Under the pieces are notes generated by a model. It did no database searches, was not told where the DNA came from, and worked only from the letters and a program-made list of their open reading frames with translations. A DNA stretch of 64,000 bases from Runella sp. MFBS21. GTDB lineage: Bacteria; Bacteroidota; Bacteroidia; Cytophagales; Spirosomataceae. The stretch is taken from the NCBI RefSeq assembly GCF_029433105.1, contig NZ_JARNTW010000025.1:30222-94221 (forward strand), given 5' to 3'. This document shows, piece by piece, positions 20,101-28,360 of this stretch (within the stretch, counting starts at the first letter, position 1; each line of letters begins with the position of its first letter). The position numbers and the translations under genes are program-made.

Positions 20101-20592
20101 GAGTCGGCGCAGTCAATGGAACGATTAATGGATGAGTTAGAATTGTTTATTTACAAAGTCAAAGAAGTTGAGGCCAAAAAACTGCCTGTATCTTTCACTG
20201 CTCTTAACAATACAGGACTCAAAGGAAAAAAAGTTTTGCTTGTCGACGACGATATGCGCAATGTCTTTGCGTTGAGTACGTTGCTCGAAGAGCAGGAAGT
20301 AAACATAGTCACCGCCGATAATGGCCGAGAAGCACTTGAGATGCTCAAACAAAACCTCGATACGGATTTAGTTTTGATGGATATCATGATGCCCGAAATG
20401 GATGGCTATGAGGCCATTCGTCGTATAAGACAGGATTTGAAACTTGGAGCCTTGCCGATTATTGCTCTGACGGCCAAGGCGATGCCTGACGACAAAGAAA
20501 AAGTAATGCAAGCAGGAGCGTCTGACTATATCACTAAGCCCATCGATACGGGGCAATTGTTCTCTTTAATGCGTGTTTGGTTGTCAAAATAG
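17137..20592 (+). CDS. CHASE3-GAF hybrid histidine kinase with three receiver domains
   Basis: 1151 residues from the ATG at 17137 (a TTG three codons earlier is less likely). Order: transmembrane helix (about 8-28), periplasmic CHASE3 domain (35-180), transmembrane helix (about 185-205), GAF domain (245-385), long coiled coil, HisKA with phospho-accepting His486 in MSHELRTPLNS, HATPase with NLLSNAFKFT, DTGIGIP and GGTGLGLSI, then three receiver units. Receiver 1 keeps Asp813 (ILDLHLP); receiver 2 (about 885-1000) lacks a proper acidic pocket and is degenerate; receiver 3 keeps Asp1082 (LMDIMMPEMDG) and the KPID lysine. First gene of an operon with CheR, CheB and a REC-kinase. Confidence 0.92.
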   Translation: MKISSTNWLYLGSIMIIMLGGVVGYTFYDTIQMQVAEAAWNKKKHEAINQIVTLEKLLVDMETGQRAYRSTNEKKYLLPFTLAQSHLNPTIEKLSELVSDNAKQLNRLSQIEIVILAMRNLWSTQPPNFEQYDRKVVTEFVENEKKQMDNVRRLLKQMYDNEQRMIVTRDQYMVTHVNELTRDSIWGTVFLGVLAIILTYFYYLEFKNKGITEQQLQENLRELAELNQSSREKNWYLKGLTVVNDAIQNVNEVEELAQKVLKALTFYLELPAAAFYCYHPETKQLVLSGSSALSPQAPYFCEIGEGIVGQAAKERELVSVRAIPESYWTIKSASGEKKPGEIHCIPLWVGKELKGVIELVSFFALSENQLSLLKNIAKDIAAALNSIQSHLQIVNLLEQVQYQKSVLENQQDELRQTNEELSLQAERLQASEEELRVQEEELRHINTELEEKNEAVEVARQALALKAKELEITGKYKSEFLANMSHELRTPLNSVLILANLLKENKNNNLTDKQLEYAKVIHKSGSDLLNLINDILDLSKIEAGKIEFQYEQVPLQGIVEDVKQLFQVVAEEKSVQMITKVDETLPKSIFTDKQRLQQIIQNLLSNAFKFTPKGGQVHLTFELTNASHLYLESPLNKAQRQISISVSDTGIGIPEDKQKLIFEAFQQADGATNRKYGGTGLGLSIIKELVKRMGGEIRLESEISKGSKFSVFLPLDSFEPPVTSTAPVPPIEEKKIEEIVLSKEIISQTTITDDRNNLKNGDQIMLIIEDDPVFANIVQDFARTKNYKTIVALQGDEGLMYAKKYNPSAIILDLHLPVVDGWNILHWLKNNEGLKNIPVHVISGAEDTRVSIGGALAYIQKPVKVQDLEKVFSLLGAQLELDLKNILILSDEQRQQGDLLGKEIEARYSDLKSDFVKNNGEAIDKMNQLDYDCLIVDMRKNLQKGIENLKGLQAVKHPKSLPVIVYIAEDLSPATDRQLHRLANVVIRESAQSMERLMDELELFIYKVKEVEAKKLPVSFTALNNTGLKGKKVLLVDDDMRNVFALSTLLEEQEVNIVTADNGREALEMLKQNLDTDLVLMDIMMPEMDGYEAIRRIRQDLKLGALPIIALTAKAMPDDKEKVMQAGASDYITKPIDTGQLFSLMRVWLSK

Positions 20593-20594
20593 GT

Positions 20595-21422
20595 ATGGAT
20601 ATTGGGTATCGACTTACAGATGTAGAATTAGACGAGATCATTCAGCTCATCTTACAAAAGTATGGCTATGATTTCAGAAACTACGCACGTACCTCGCTTA
20701 CTAGGCGCATTGCAAGATGTATGAACATCGCCAATCTGAAAACCCTTTATGAATTGAAGTATAACTTAATAAATGAGCCTTCCTTTTTTACTTGGTTTTT
20801 GGAAACGTTGACGGTCAACGTCACAGAAATGTTTCGAGATCCTTTGTTTTATAAAGACTTGCGCGAAAAAGTCTTGCCCGCTTTGGCATCTTATCCTATT
20901 ATCAAAATTTGGCATGCTGGCTGTGCCACGGGCGAAGAGGTGTTTTCGATGAGTATTTTACTACATGAAGCAGGGCTTCTTAATCGGACCAAACTCTACG
21001 CTACCGATCTCAACCCAGCCAATTTGGAGCGTGCGAGGAAGGGCATTATTTCGATGGAACAAACCAAAGAATACACCATCAATTATATCCAATCGGGAGG
21101 AAAAAATGATTTTTCTGTCTACTATACTGCTCATTATCAGTCGGCTATCATTCGAAAGGAGTTCCGTTCTAATATTCTTTTTGCACAACATAATTTGGCC
21201 GTAGACCAAGTTTTTAATGAATTTCAATTAATTTGTTGCCGAAACGTCATGATTTACTTTAACCGAGAGTTACAAAACCATGTCTTCAAGTTATTTTATA
21301 ATAGTTTGTCTCCCAAAGGATACTTAGCAGTTGGAATCAAAGAATCTCTATTATTTACCGATGTAAAGGAGCAGTTTGAATCAGTAAGTGCGGCCACTCG
21401 TATCTATCGACGAAAAAATTAA
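20595..21422 (+). CDS. CheR-type protein-glutamate methyltransferase
   Basis: 275 residues from ATG 20595, two bases after the kinase stop; a TTG start inside the kinase gene is the longer alternative. N-terminal CheR helical domain (LILQKYGYDFRNYARTSLTRRI), then the SAM-binding domain with WHAGCATGEEVFS, ATDLN and the FNEFQLICCRNVMIYF motif. It should methylate glutamates on a sensor. There are no MCPs, CheA or CheW in the window; CheR-CheB next to a hybrid kinase is a recurring Bacteroidota arrangement thought to tune the kinase rather than swimming. Confidence 0.92.
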   Translation: MDIGYRLTDVELDEIIQLILQKYGYDFRNYARTSLTRRIARCMNIANLKTLYELKYNLINEPSFFTWFLETLTVNVTEMFRDPLFYKDLREKVLPALASYPIIKIWHAGCATGEEVFSMSILLHEAGLLNRTKLYATDLNPANLERARKGIISMEQTKEYTINYIQSGGKNDFSVYYTAHYQSAIIRKEFRSNILFAQHNLAVDQVFNEFQLICCRNVMIYFNRELQNHVFKLFYNSLSPKGYLAVGIKESLLFTDVKEQFESVSAATRIYRRKN

Positions 21423-21432
21423 GTTTTGAAAG

Positions 21433-22014
21433 ATGCAAAAACAAGACATAAAGATGGTAGTCATTGGAGGATCTGCGGGGAGTTTGCCCGTAGTAATGTC
21501 TTTGCTAGAGGCGCTTCCAGAGATTTTCTCTTTTACGGTAGTGATTGTGATTCATCGTTCAAAAAATGTGTTCAGCGAAATGGACAAACTTTTATCGCAC
21601 ATACGACATGTCCAAAATGTACATGAACCAGACGACAAAGAGCCTATCTTAGCGCAGAGGGTTTATTTAGCTCCCCAAAACTATCACTTGCTTATCGAGC
21701 CAAATAAAACCTTTAGTCTTGATTATTCTGAACCTATTTCTTTTAGCAGGCCTTCAATTGATGTTACTTTTGAGAGTGTAGCGCAGGTATATGCGCAGCA
21801 GGCTGTTGGTATTTTGCTAAGTGGTGCCAATACCGACGGCACTAAGGGGGTTTCGGAGGTTATCAGAAAAGGTGGAATAGGGATTGTCCAAGATCCCGCT
21901 ACCGCCGAATACCCTATCATGCCTCATGCCGCTTTGCTACAAAATCAATCGGCACTTTGTTTGCCAACCTCCCACATAACGACGTTTTTGAAACAACTTA
22001 ACGATAACATATAA
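21433..22014 (+). CDS. CheB-type protein-glutamate methylesterase without receiver
   Basis: 193 residues, only the catalytic domain. The triad is visible as Ser14 (GGSAGS), His41 (VIVIHRS) and Asp135 (GANTDGTKG). No N-terminal receiver is present, unlike chemotactic CheB, so its activity must be controlled by partners. It is 10 nt after CheR and 6 nt before the REC-kinase, all in one operon. It should reverse CheR methylation of a sensor protein. Confidence 0.92.
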   Translation: MQKQDIKMVVIGGSAGSLPVVMSLLEALPEIFSFTVVIVIHRSKNVFSEMDKLLSHIRHVQNVHEPDDKEPILAQRVYLAPQNYHLLIEPNKTFSLDYSEPISFSRPSIDVTFESVAQVYAQQAVGILLSGANTDGTKGVSEVIRKGGIGIVQDPATAEYPIMPHAALLQNQSALCLPTSHITTFLKQLNDNI

Positions 22015-22020
22015 GTACAC

Positions 22021-23124
22021 ATGCCACATACTTTACGGGAATTTAAAATTCTTTTGGTTGATGATAGAGAAGAAAACCTTCTTGCGTTAGAGGAAATGTT
22101 GGCAGATGATAATCGCACTTTCTTAAAAGCCAATTCGGGGAACGAAGCTCTTAAATACACCCTCAAACACAACAATATTGGTCTTATCATGCTTGATGTA
22201 CAGATGCCTGGCATGGATGGGTTTGAAGTGGCACGTATTCTAAAAACGAACCCTAAAACCAAAAATATCTCTATTATTTTCGTGACAGCCATCAACAAAG
22301 AAGAACATTACATCCTGAAAGGCTTTGATGAAGGGGCGGTGGATTATCTCCAAAAACCCCTTGATGTCAATGTGACTAAAGCGAAAGTTAAGGTTTTTCA
22401 GCGTCTTTACTACTATCAACAAGAGCTTAAAAGTACCGCAAACGAACTAGAGAGAATTAATAAACAGCTCGAAAAATTTACTTCAATTGTAGCACATGAT
22501 CTGAAATCACCGTTGACGGGTATTATCGGCGCACTATCGCTATTGGAGATGGACGACGACGAAATGCTCTCCGCAGAAGAGCGGCATGAGTATATCTCTC
22601 ATACCAAAGAAGCTGCAATGTACCTCTCCAATATGATCAATTCTCTGCTTGATTACTCTCGCAAAAGCATGGAGCAGCAAGTGATTGAAGAGGTGAACGT
22701 ACAAGAGCTAGTGGAGCAAGTGGTACATTCGATGTTTTTGCCCGCACATATCAAGATTATATATCCGCAGGAACTACCTACTATTTTTACTAAAAAGGTA
22801 AAACTCCAACAAATTTTTCAGAACCTGATTAGCAACGCTTTTAAATATAACGATAAACCTGAGGGGTACATCGAAATTGGCTACTTGGAGAAAGAAGATT
22901 ACTATGAGTTTTATGTAAAAGACAATGGCATGGGCATTCCGGCTGATGACCAAGAAGCCATTTTTAAATTTTATCGTACCTCTGTTAACAATTCCTTTGC
23001 AGATAGCAGTACGGGACTAGGGCTATCGATTCTCAAAATACTCGTCGAAGAGCAAGGTGGCAATATCTGGGTAGACTCCACGCTGGGTAAAGGAAGTACG
23101 TTTTATTTCCAATGGAGGAAGTAA
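22021..23124 (+). CDS. Receiver-histidine kinase fusion
   Basis: 367 residues. N-terminal receiver (6-125) with the DDREEN acidic pair, Asp59 in MLDVQMPGMDG and the QKPLD lysine; short coiled coil; HisKA with His159 in IVAHDLKSPLTG; HATPase with NLISNAFKY, DNGMGIP and STGLGLSI. No transmembrane segment, so cytoplasmic and controlled by phosphotransfer, probably from the large hybrid kinase of the same operon. Last gene of the HK-CheR-CheB-HK operon. Confidence 0.9.
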   Translation: MPHTLREFKILLVDDREENLLALEEMLADDNRTFLKANSGNEALKYTLKHNNIGLIMLDVQMPGMDGFEVARILKTNPKTKNISIIFVTAINKEEHYILKGFDEGAVDYLQKPLDVNVTKAKVKVFQRLYYYQQELKSTANELERINKQLEKFTSIVAHDLKSPLTGIIGALSLLEMDDDEMLSAEERHEYISHTKEAAMYLSNMINSLLDYSRKSMEQQVIEEVNVQELVEQVVHSMFLPAHIKIIYPQELPTIFTKKVKLQQIFQNLISNAFKYNDKPEGYIEIGYLEKEDYYEFYVKDNGMGIPADDQEAIFKFYRTSVNNSFADSSTGLGLSILKILVEEQGGNIWVDSTLGKGSTFYFQWRK

Positions 23125-23683
23125 GCAAGTAAAAGATGGTACTATATAGTGAGAACTCTGTAAAAAGGTATAATTAGTGTGTTTTGGTATATATTTTTTC
23201 TGTGTGCTAGTGCTGATATGAAGCAAAGAGAGTATATTTGTTTGTAAAAGATAGGTATAATTGTTGCTATAATAATAAATACAAAGGCTCTATTGAGAGA
23301 TTTATCTTTCAGAGAAAAAAGTAAGGATGTTTTCAACCATTGTCGATAAATTTAGTTTGTTATGTGACTAAAAAGGATTAAAGAGAGTCTATACAATAAA
23401 TATAAAAAGTAATTTAGCTTCTATCCAAGCTGGAATTTATGAATAAAAGTATTGTTTGAGCATTCTATAAACTTGTTTAATGAACATATAAAATTACATA
23501 CTATACCTTTTCAGAACTTACAAACAAATGTCTCTGAAAACTGCATTCATAAGTACCAATTACTAGTTTCAATCCCTACTCTTCCATCATTTTTAATCAT
23601 TTGAGCTCATTTAAAGGTGGGCTTAATGAAGTACGTATGTTAATCATAAAACTGAAAAGACTATATTAAAAATTTACTAGAAT
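23125..23683. other. Long A/T-rich intergenic region before the polysaccharide cluster
   Basis: 559 bases, A/T-rich. A TATATTTG at 23233-23240 fits the -7 consensus but has no -33 TTG at the right distance. A 64-codon minus-strand ORF (23142-23336) has no convincing features. The region probably contains the promoter of the response regulator and the exopolysaccharide cluster, and perhaps a long leader. Confidence 0.4.
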
Positions 23684-24070
23684 ATGGCAAACCGGTATCA
23701 TGTTTTGATTGTTGAAGATGACGCTTTTATCCGAAAAGTGTTACGCCATTCTTTGAAAGATGACTTTGAAGTAACTACCCATATCAATGGCATTGAAGCT
23801 ATGGGATGGCTTGAAGAAGGCAACCCTGTAGATATCATTCTGACAGATTTGCAAATGCCCTACATGAACGGAGAAGATTTGATTCGAACGATTCGGGCTA
23901 GTCCTACCTTTCGTCATTTACCTATCATGATTTTGTCAACATTTGATGATAGTAACACCCGCATCAAATGCTTGGAGCTAGGGGCTGATGACTATATGAC
24001 AAAACCCTTTAATCCCTTAGAAGTAAGGGCAAAAGTGATGGCAGTGATGCGCCGTGCCAAACAACTTTAA
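23684..24070 (+). CDS. Single-domain response regulator
   Basis: 128 residues, one receiver domain and nothing else. Acidic pocket EDD (11-13), phospho-acceptor Asp55 in ILTDLQMPYMNG, and lysine in DDYMTKPFNPLE. Lacks an output domain, so it should act by protein contact. It opens the exopolysaccharide cluster, 15 nt before the initiating sugar transferase, which itself carries a degenerate receiver. A direct regulatory link between the two is my inference. Orphan: no kinase gene is adjacent, the nearest kinases ending 560 bases upstream. Confidence 0.88.
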   Translation: MANRYHVLIVEDDAFIRKVLRHSLKDDFEVTTHINGIEAMGWLEEGNPVDIILTDLQMPYMNGEDLIRTIRASPTFRHLPIMILSTFDDSNTRIKCLELGADDYMTKPFNPLEVRAKVMAVMRRAKQL

Positions 24071-24085
24071 TGAGAAGAGAATCAA

Positions 24086-25258
24086 ATGCAAACCAACACC
24101 CACGGCAAGGTTGTTTTTCGAGTTGTATATGTCGAAAATGACCCGCAGCTCATCGCTACTTTTACCAAAGATTTTGCAGATATGGTAGAAATAACCCTTC
24201 AGCAAAATCAAATAGACGCATTAGAATATCTTGAGAAAGGAAATTTGGCGGATTTGGTGGTAGTCAATGATTCTCTAGGATATAACCATATTTTAGAGGG
24301 AATCGATTATTATGAATATATGAAGCATTTGGCGGTGATTGTCTTAAGTACTGTCAACGAATCCAAGCTCACCAATCAAGCCTTAAAAAAACATATTATT
24401 GATGTTTTTGGTATTCCCTATCCTACTGAAGCGCTCAAAATAAGGTTTCAGTACCTGATTCAGAAAAAAGAATACAAAGAGTCAAAAAAAATCCCGTATA
24501 CGCATTCGTCGATTCGGATGCCCGTCGGTAAGCGGGCTTTTGATATAGTGGTTTCTTTTACGGCTTTGCTGTTTTTGTCACCGCTGCTGCTGATAGTAGC
24601 GGTATTGGTCAAGCTCGACTCCAAAGGCCCTATCTTTTATGGCTCTAGAAGGGTAGGAATGGGCTATAAAATGTTTAATATGTACAAATTTCGTACGATG
24701 CGTACAGGAGCCGATAAGCTTATTTCGAGCATGAGCTCGCTCAATTTGTACAATACCGCCACTCCCGAAACCGACACTGAGGATTACTTGTGTGAGGCCT
24801 GCCAGCTGGCGGGTACGGAGTGCCAACGCCCTTTGTTTTTGGACAACGAACAAGTCTGCGAAGATGTATACCATAAGCGACAAAAGGCCAAAGCAACTTT
24901 CATGAAATTTAAGGAAGACCCGCGAGTCACTAGGCTAGGGAAGATATTAAGAAATACGAGTATCGACGAATTGCCCCAATTGTTCAACATTCTCATTGGC
25001 GATATGTCATTTGTTGGTAATCGCCCCTTGCCTCCTTATGAGGCCGAAAAACTAACCGCCACGGGCTATGCACGGCGTTTTGCAGCTCCTGCGGGCTTGA
25101 CGGGGCTTTGGCAAGTTACCAAAAGAGGCAAAGCGAAAGTGTCTGATATAGAGCGTATTCAGTTAGATGTTTTGTATGCAAAAAAATACTCTTTTACTAC
25201 CGACTTAGTCATTATGTTGAAAACGGTCAAAGCATTGTTTCAAAAAGAAAATGTATGA
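24086..25258 (+). CDS. Polyprenyl-phosphate sugar transferase with N-terminal receiver-like domain
   Basis: 390 residues. Residues about 10-130 look like a CheY-fold domain (VVYVENDPQLIATF.., VVNDSLGY, VIVLSTVNES, VFGIPYP) in which the phospho-acceptor site reads VVND and the acidic pair is reduced, so a degenerate receiver. Residues about 165-388 are a bacterial sugar transferase (WcaJ/ExoY type): KRAFDIVVSF hairpin helix, GSRRVGMGYKMFNMYKFRTM, and DELPQLFNILIGDMSFVGNRPLP. It transfers the first sugar phosphate to undecaprenyl phosphate. A cysteine-bearing insert (LCEACQLAGTEC, about 232-243) interrupts the catalytic domain. Start of the exopolysaccharide pathway; overlaps the next gene by 4 bp. 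Confidence 0.88.
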   Translation: MQTNTHGKVVFRVVYVENDPQLIATFTKDFADMVEITLQQNQIDALEYLEKGNLADLVVVNDSLGYNHILEGIDYYEYMKHLAVIVLSTVNESKLTNQALKKHIIDVFGIPYPTEALKIRFQYLIQKKEYKESKKIPYTHSSIRMPVGKRAFDIVVSFTALLFLSPLLLIVAVLVKLDSKGPIFYGSRRVGMGYKMFNMYKFRTMRTGADKLISSMSSLNLYNTATPETDTEDYLCEACQLAGTECQRPLFLDNEQVCEDVYHKRQKAKATFMKFKEDPRVTRLGKILRNTSIDELPQLFNILIGDMSFVGNRPLPPYEAEKLTATGYARRFAAPAGLTGLWQVTKRGKAKVSDIERIQLDVLYAKKYSFTTDLVIMLKTVKALFQKENV

Positions 25259-26196
25259 GTCGCTTACCTTTTGTATCTTTTATTACCATCAATTACAACC
25301 AAGCGGCAGTCACTTGTCAGATGCTTGATTCGACACGTCTGCTTACGTATCGTAATTTTGAGGTGATTGTAGTAGACAACGCTTCCGCAGAAGATCCCAC
25401 ACCTCTGATAGCCCAAGGAAACTATGAAGGAGTACGGGTGATTTTGAGTGACAAAAATCTAGGGTTTTCGGGCGGTAATAATGTAGGAATCAAGGCAGCA
25501 AAAGGCGATTATTATTTTTTCTTAAACAACGATACCGTAGTGACGCCCGACTTATTGGAGCAGCTTCTTCAACCTTTTCAGAAAGATCCTACGGTGGGAG
25601 TCGTTTGTCCCAAAATTCGTTTTTTTGATCATCCAAACGTGATTCAATACGCTGGATACCACCCTTTGAGCAAATACACGGGGCGTACTTGGGCAATTGG
25701 TTTAGAAGAACAAGATCATGGGCAGTATGATGTATCTGGCCCTACACATTTTGCGCATGGAGCTGCCATGATGGTAAAAAAAGAAGTGTTGGCCAAAACA
25801 GGCACTTGGGAGGAGAGTTATTTTTTGTATTATGAAGAACTTGACTGGTCGGCACGTATAAGACGTGCGGGCTTTCAAATATACTATCAAGCACAGGCTT
25901 TGATTTATCATAAAGAATCGATAAGTGTAGGGAAAGCCAATCCCATGAAAGTATATTATCACATACGAAATCGGCTGTGGTTTATGCGGCGCAATACCCA
26001 AGGATGGCCACTTTTTGTGTTTTGTGTATATTATTTTCTATTGGCTGTTCCCAAAGCCTTTATGGTGCATTTACTTAAAAGGGAATGGCCTTATTTGAAA
26101 GCCATCAAGGAGGCCATTAAGTGGAATTGGCAGCATCACATCAAAGCCAATGGCAGCATAGACCCTCCTGTCGAACTTATTCCTTACCGAGTTTAA
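25255..26196 (+). CDS. GT2-family glycosyltransferase (rhamnosyltransferase-like)
   Basis: 313 residues. GT-A fold with VSFITINYNQ, VVDNAS, the DKNLGFSGGNNVGI motif typical of the WbbL/rhamnosyltransferase branch, the metal-binding FLNNDT, and YEELDWSAR. A C-terminal amphipathic region (about 255-300) probably associates with the membrane. Start overlaps the sugar-transferase stop (ATGA). It should add an early sugar of the repeat unit; donor unknown. Confidence 0.88.
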   Translation: MSRLPFVSFITINYNQAAVTCQMLDSTRLLTYRNFEVIVVDNASAEDPTPLIAQGNYEGVRVILSDKNLGFSGGNNVGIKAAKGDYYFFLNNDTVVTPDLLEQLLQPFQKDPTVGVVCPKIRFFDHPNVIQYAGYHPLSKYTGRTWAIGLEEQDHGQYDVSGPTHFAHGAAMMVKKEVLAKTGTWEESYFLYYEELDWSARIRRAGFQIYYQAQALIYHKESISVGKANPMKVYYHIRNRLWFMRRNTQGWPLFVFCVYYFLLAVPKAFMVHLLKREWPYLKAIKEAIKWNWQHHIKANGSIDPPVELIPYRV

Positions 26197-26213
26197 TCTC
26201 TCCTTTTTCGACG

Positions 26214-27422
26214 ATGATAGAATTGTTATTTATTCTTGGATTGGCGCTGGTTGTATATACTTACCTTGGGTATGGAATAGTGGTGTGGGTGATGATTGCG
26301 ATAAAAGGGCGCAGGAAGCCTTACTACTCTGAAGACTATCTACCTGAGGTGACATTGGCGGTGCCTGCTTACAACGAACTTTCGTGCTTGCCCGACAAAA
26401 TCCAAAATTCTCTTGCGCAAGAATATCCAAAAGATAAGATTCGCTTTCTTTTTGTAACAGAAGGCTCCAATGACGGTTCGGAGCAATGGATTGAGGAGCA
26501 TTATAAAGGAGTGGTAGAAGTACTTGGCGGGAGTGAGCGCCGTGGAAAAGTAGCTGCCATGAACAATGCCATGCAGTATGTTCATACGCCTATCGTGATT
26601 TTTACGGATGCCAATACCCATCTTAATCGTCTGGCTGTCAGAAATATAGTGAGGCATTTTTCTGACCCTCAAGTAGGTGCAGTAGCTGGCGAAAAACGTA
26701 TTCAGACCGCTGATAGTGAATCGGCGGCGGGAGCAGGCGAAGGGCTATATTGGAAATACGAATCCCAACTCAAACGCTGGGATGCCGAGCTACATACCAT
26801 AGTGGGAGCGGCAGGGGAGTTGTTTGCGCTTCGTACGGAGCTTTATGAACCCGTCGAAACCGATACTATTCTGGATGATTTTATAATTTCATTGCGCATA
26901 GCTGGGCGAGGATACCGAGTGGCTTACGAGCCTGAGGCTTATGCTTTAGAAGCTCCTTCCTATTCGATTTTGGACGAACAAAAACGAAAAATTCGGATTG
27001 CAGCGGGCGGTTTTCAGTCGATTGTACGTCTTAAACATTTGCTGAATCCTTTCCAGTATGGGGTACTTACTTTTGAATACGTATCGCATCGAGTGTTTCG
27101 GTGGGCGGTGGCGCCTTTGTGTTTGCCCCTCATTTTTTTGACCAATGCTTGGTTGGCTTGGAAATCCTATCCTCCTACGGATGTGATTTCGTATGGGTGG
27201 GCTGTGATGTTTCTATTGCAGTGTTTGTTTTATGGAGCAGCATGGGTAGGGTATCAGCTTGAGCAGCGTCAACTGCGGTGGAAACTCCTCTTTGTGCCGT
27301 TTTACTTTACCTTCATGAATGTATGTGCGCTGGCGGGATTGGTACGATACTTGCGTGGAAAGCAATCAGGGGCTTGGGAAAAAGTAAGACGAGCAGAGGG
27401 CATAACTTTGAAAAAATCGTAA
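26214..27422 (+). CDS. Membrane-bound GT2 glycosyltransferase
   Basis: 402 residues from the ATG at 26214; a longer frame runs back into the previous gene, but this start puts a transmembrane helix (about 3-25) first, as in relatives. Catalytic domain: VPAYNE, FVTEGSNDGS, IFTDANT, and ILDDFIIS with the acidic catalytic pair. Three to four hydrophobic helices close the protein (after about 285). The layout is of cellulose-synthase-like processive or semi-processive enzymes, but the QxxRW motif is not evident. Part of the exopolysaccharide operon. Confidence 0.85.
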   Translation: MIELLFILGLALVVYTYLGYGIVVWVMIAIKGRRKPYYSEDYLPEVTLAVPAYNELSCLPDKIQNSLAQEYPKDKIRFLFVTEGSNDGSEQWIEEHYKGVVEVLGGSERRGKVAAMNNAMQYVHTPIVIFTDANTHLNRLAVRNIVRHFSDPQVGAVAGEKRIQTADSESAAGAGEGLYWKYESQLKRWDAELHTIVGAAGELFALRTELYEPVETDTILDDFIISLRIAGRGYRVAYEPEAYALEAPSYSILDEQKRKIRIAAGGFQSIVRLKHLLNPFQYGVLTFEYVSHRVFRWAVAPLCLPLIFLTNAWLAWKSYPPTDVISYGWAVMFLLQCLFYGAAWVGYQLEQRQLRWKLLFVPFYFTFMNVCALAGLVRYLRGKQSGAWEKVRRAEGITLKKS

Positions 27423-27477
27423 TAACACAGGCTGCTGCTTCACAATAGCGGCGCCATTAGCATGTACTTTTATTCTT

Positions 27478-28350
27478 ATGATTTTTGGACGAATCACCCA
27501 CGGTCTTGGCAATCAGCTTTTTCAGTACGCACTAGCGCGTAATCTAGCCCTGCGTCTGGGTACTCAGGTATACGTGGATTTGAGCTATTATAAATACACC
27601 TATACCAATGATACGCCGAGGGTATTTAAGCTTCAAAATTTTAATATTGACTATAAAATCCTCAACGGCTCTCCGCTTGAATATGTATCTAAAGCTACCA
27701 AGTTGTTTCCAAATCGGACGCTAAAGCCTTTGTGTGAATTTGTGAAGGAATCTGGTTTCAACTTTCATCCTGAGGTGTTGCAAGCGAAGTCTTCGGTTAT
27801 CATTTTGGAGGGCTTTTGGCAATCTGAAAAATATTTTAAAGAAAACACAGTCACTCTCAAAAAAGAGCTCACCTTCAAAAAGAGCTTTAGTCCTCAGTTT
27901 GATTTTTACAAAAATGAAATCCTAAAAACGCCTAACCCCATTTCTATTCACATTCGTCGGGGAGATTATGTAAACAATGTAGAGTCAAGTCAAACTTTTG
28001 GGTTTATTGGGGACGGGTATTACCAACAAGCCGTTGACGTAGTTCAAAATCAATTTTCCGACTTTCGTTTCTTTGTTTTTAGTGATGATAAAGAGTGGAC
28101 TAAAGAAAATTTCAAAGTAGGAAAGGATACTGTATATATCGACAATCCAGGGGATGACGGAGATATTGATGACCTTCACTTGATGAGTTTGTGTAAACAT
28201 CACGTCATTGCCAATAGCTCGTTTAGTTGGTGGGGAGCATGGCTGAGTAGTTTAGATAATAAACTGGTGATTGCTCCTAAAAACTGGTTTAAGAATAAGC
28301 CAGAAATGAATACAAAAGACTTGATACCAGATAGTTGGACGAAAATATAG
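27478..28350 (+). CDS. GT11 alpha-1,2-fucosyltransferase-like protein
   Basis: 290 residues. The family begins with a GDP-fucose loop, here GRITHGLGNQLFQYALARNLA, and has IHIRRGDYV (about 159-167), the Arg-rich donor-binding motif, and HHVIANSSFSWWGAWLS near the end. All three conserved blocks are present, so it should transfer fucose (or a related 6-deoxyhexose) to galactose in alpha-1,2 linkage. It implies GDP-fucose synthesis elsewhere in the genome; no gmd/fcl genes are in the window. Confidence 0.9.
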   Translation: MIFGRITHGLGNQLFQYALARNLALRLGTQVYVDLSYYKYTYTNDTPRVFKLQNFNIDYKILNGSPLEYVSKATKLFPNRTLKPLCEFVKESGFNFHPEVLQAKSSVIILEGFWQSEKYFKENTVTLKKELTFKKSFSPQFDFYKNEILKTPNPISIHIRRGDYVNNVESSQTFGFIGDGYYQQAVDVVQNQFSDFRFFVFSDDKEWTKENFKVGKDTVYIDNPGDDGDIDDLHLMSLCKHHVIANSSFSWWGAWLSSLDNKLVIAPKNWFKNKPEMNTKDLIPDSWTKI

Positions 28351-28360
28351 CTTATCGCTC

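Noticed and set aside
23142..23336. 64-codon minus-strand ORF in the gap before the polysaccharide cluster
   Set aside because: Very A/T-rich region, no signal or motif, and no promoter seen for it.
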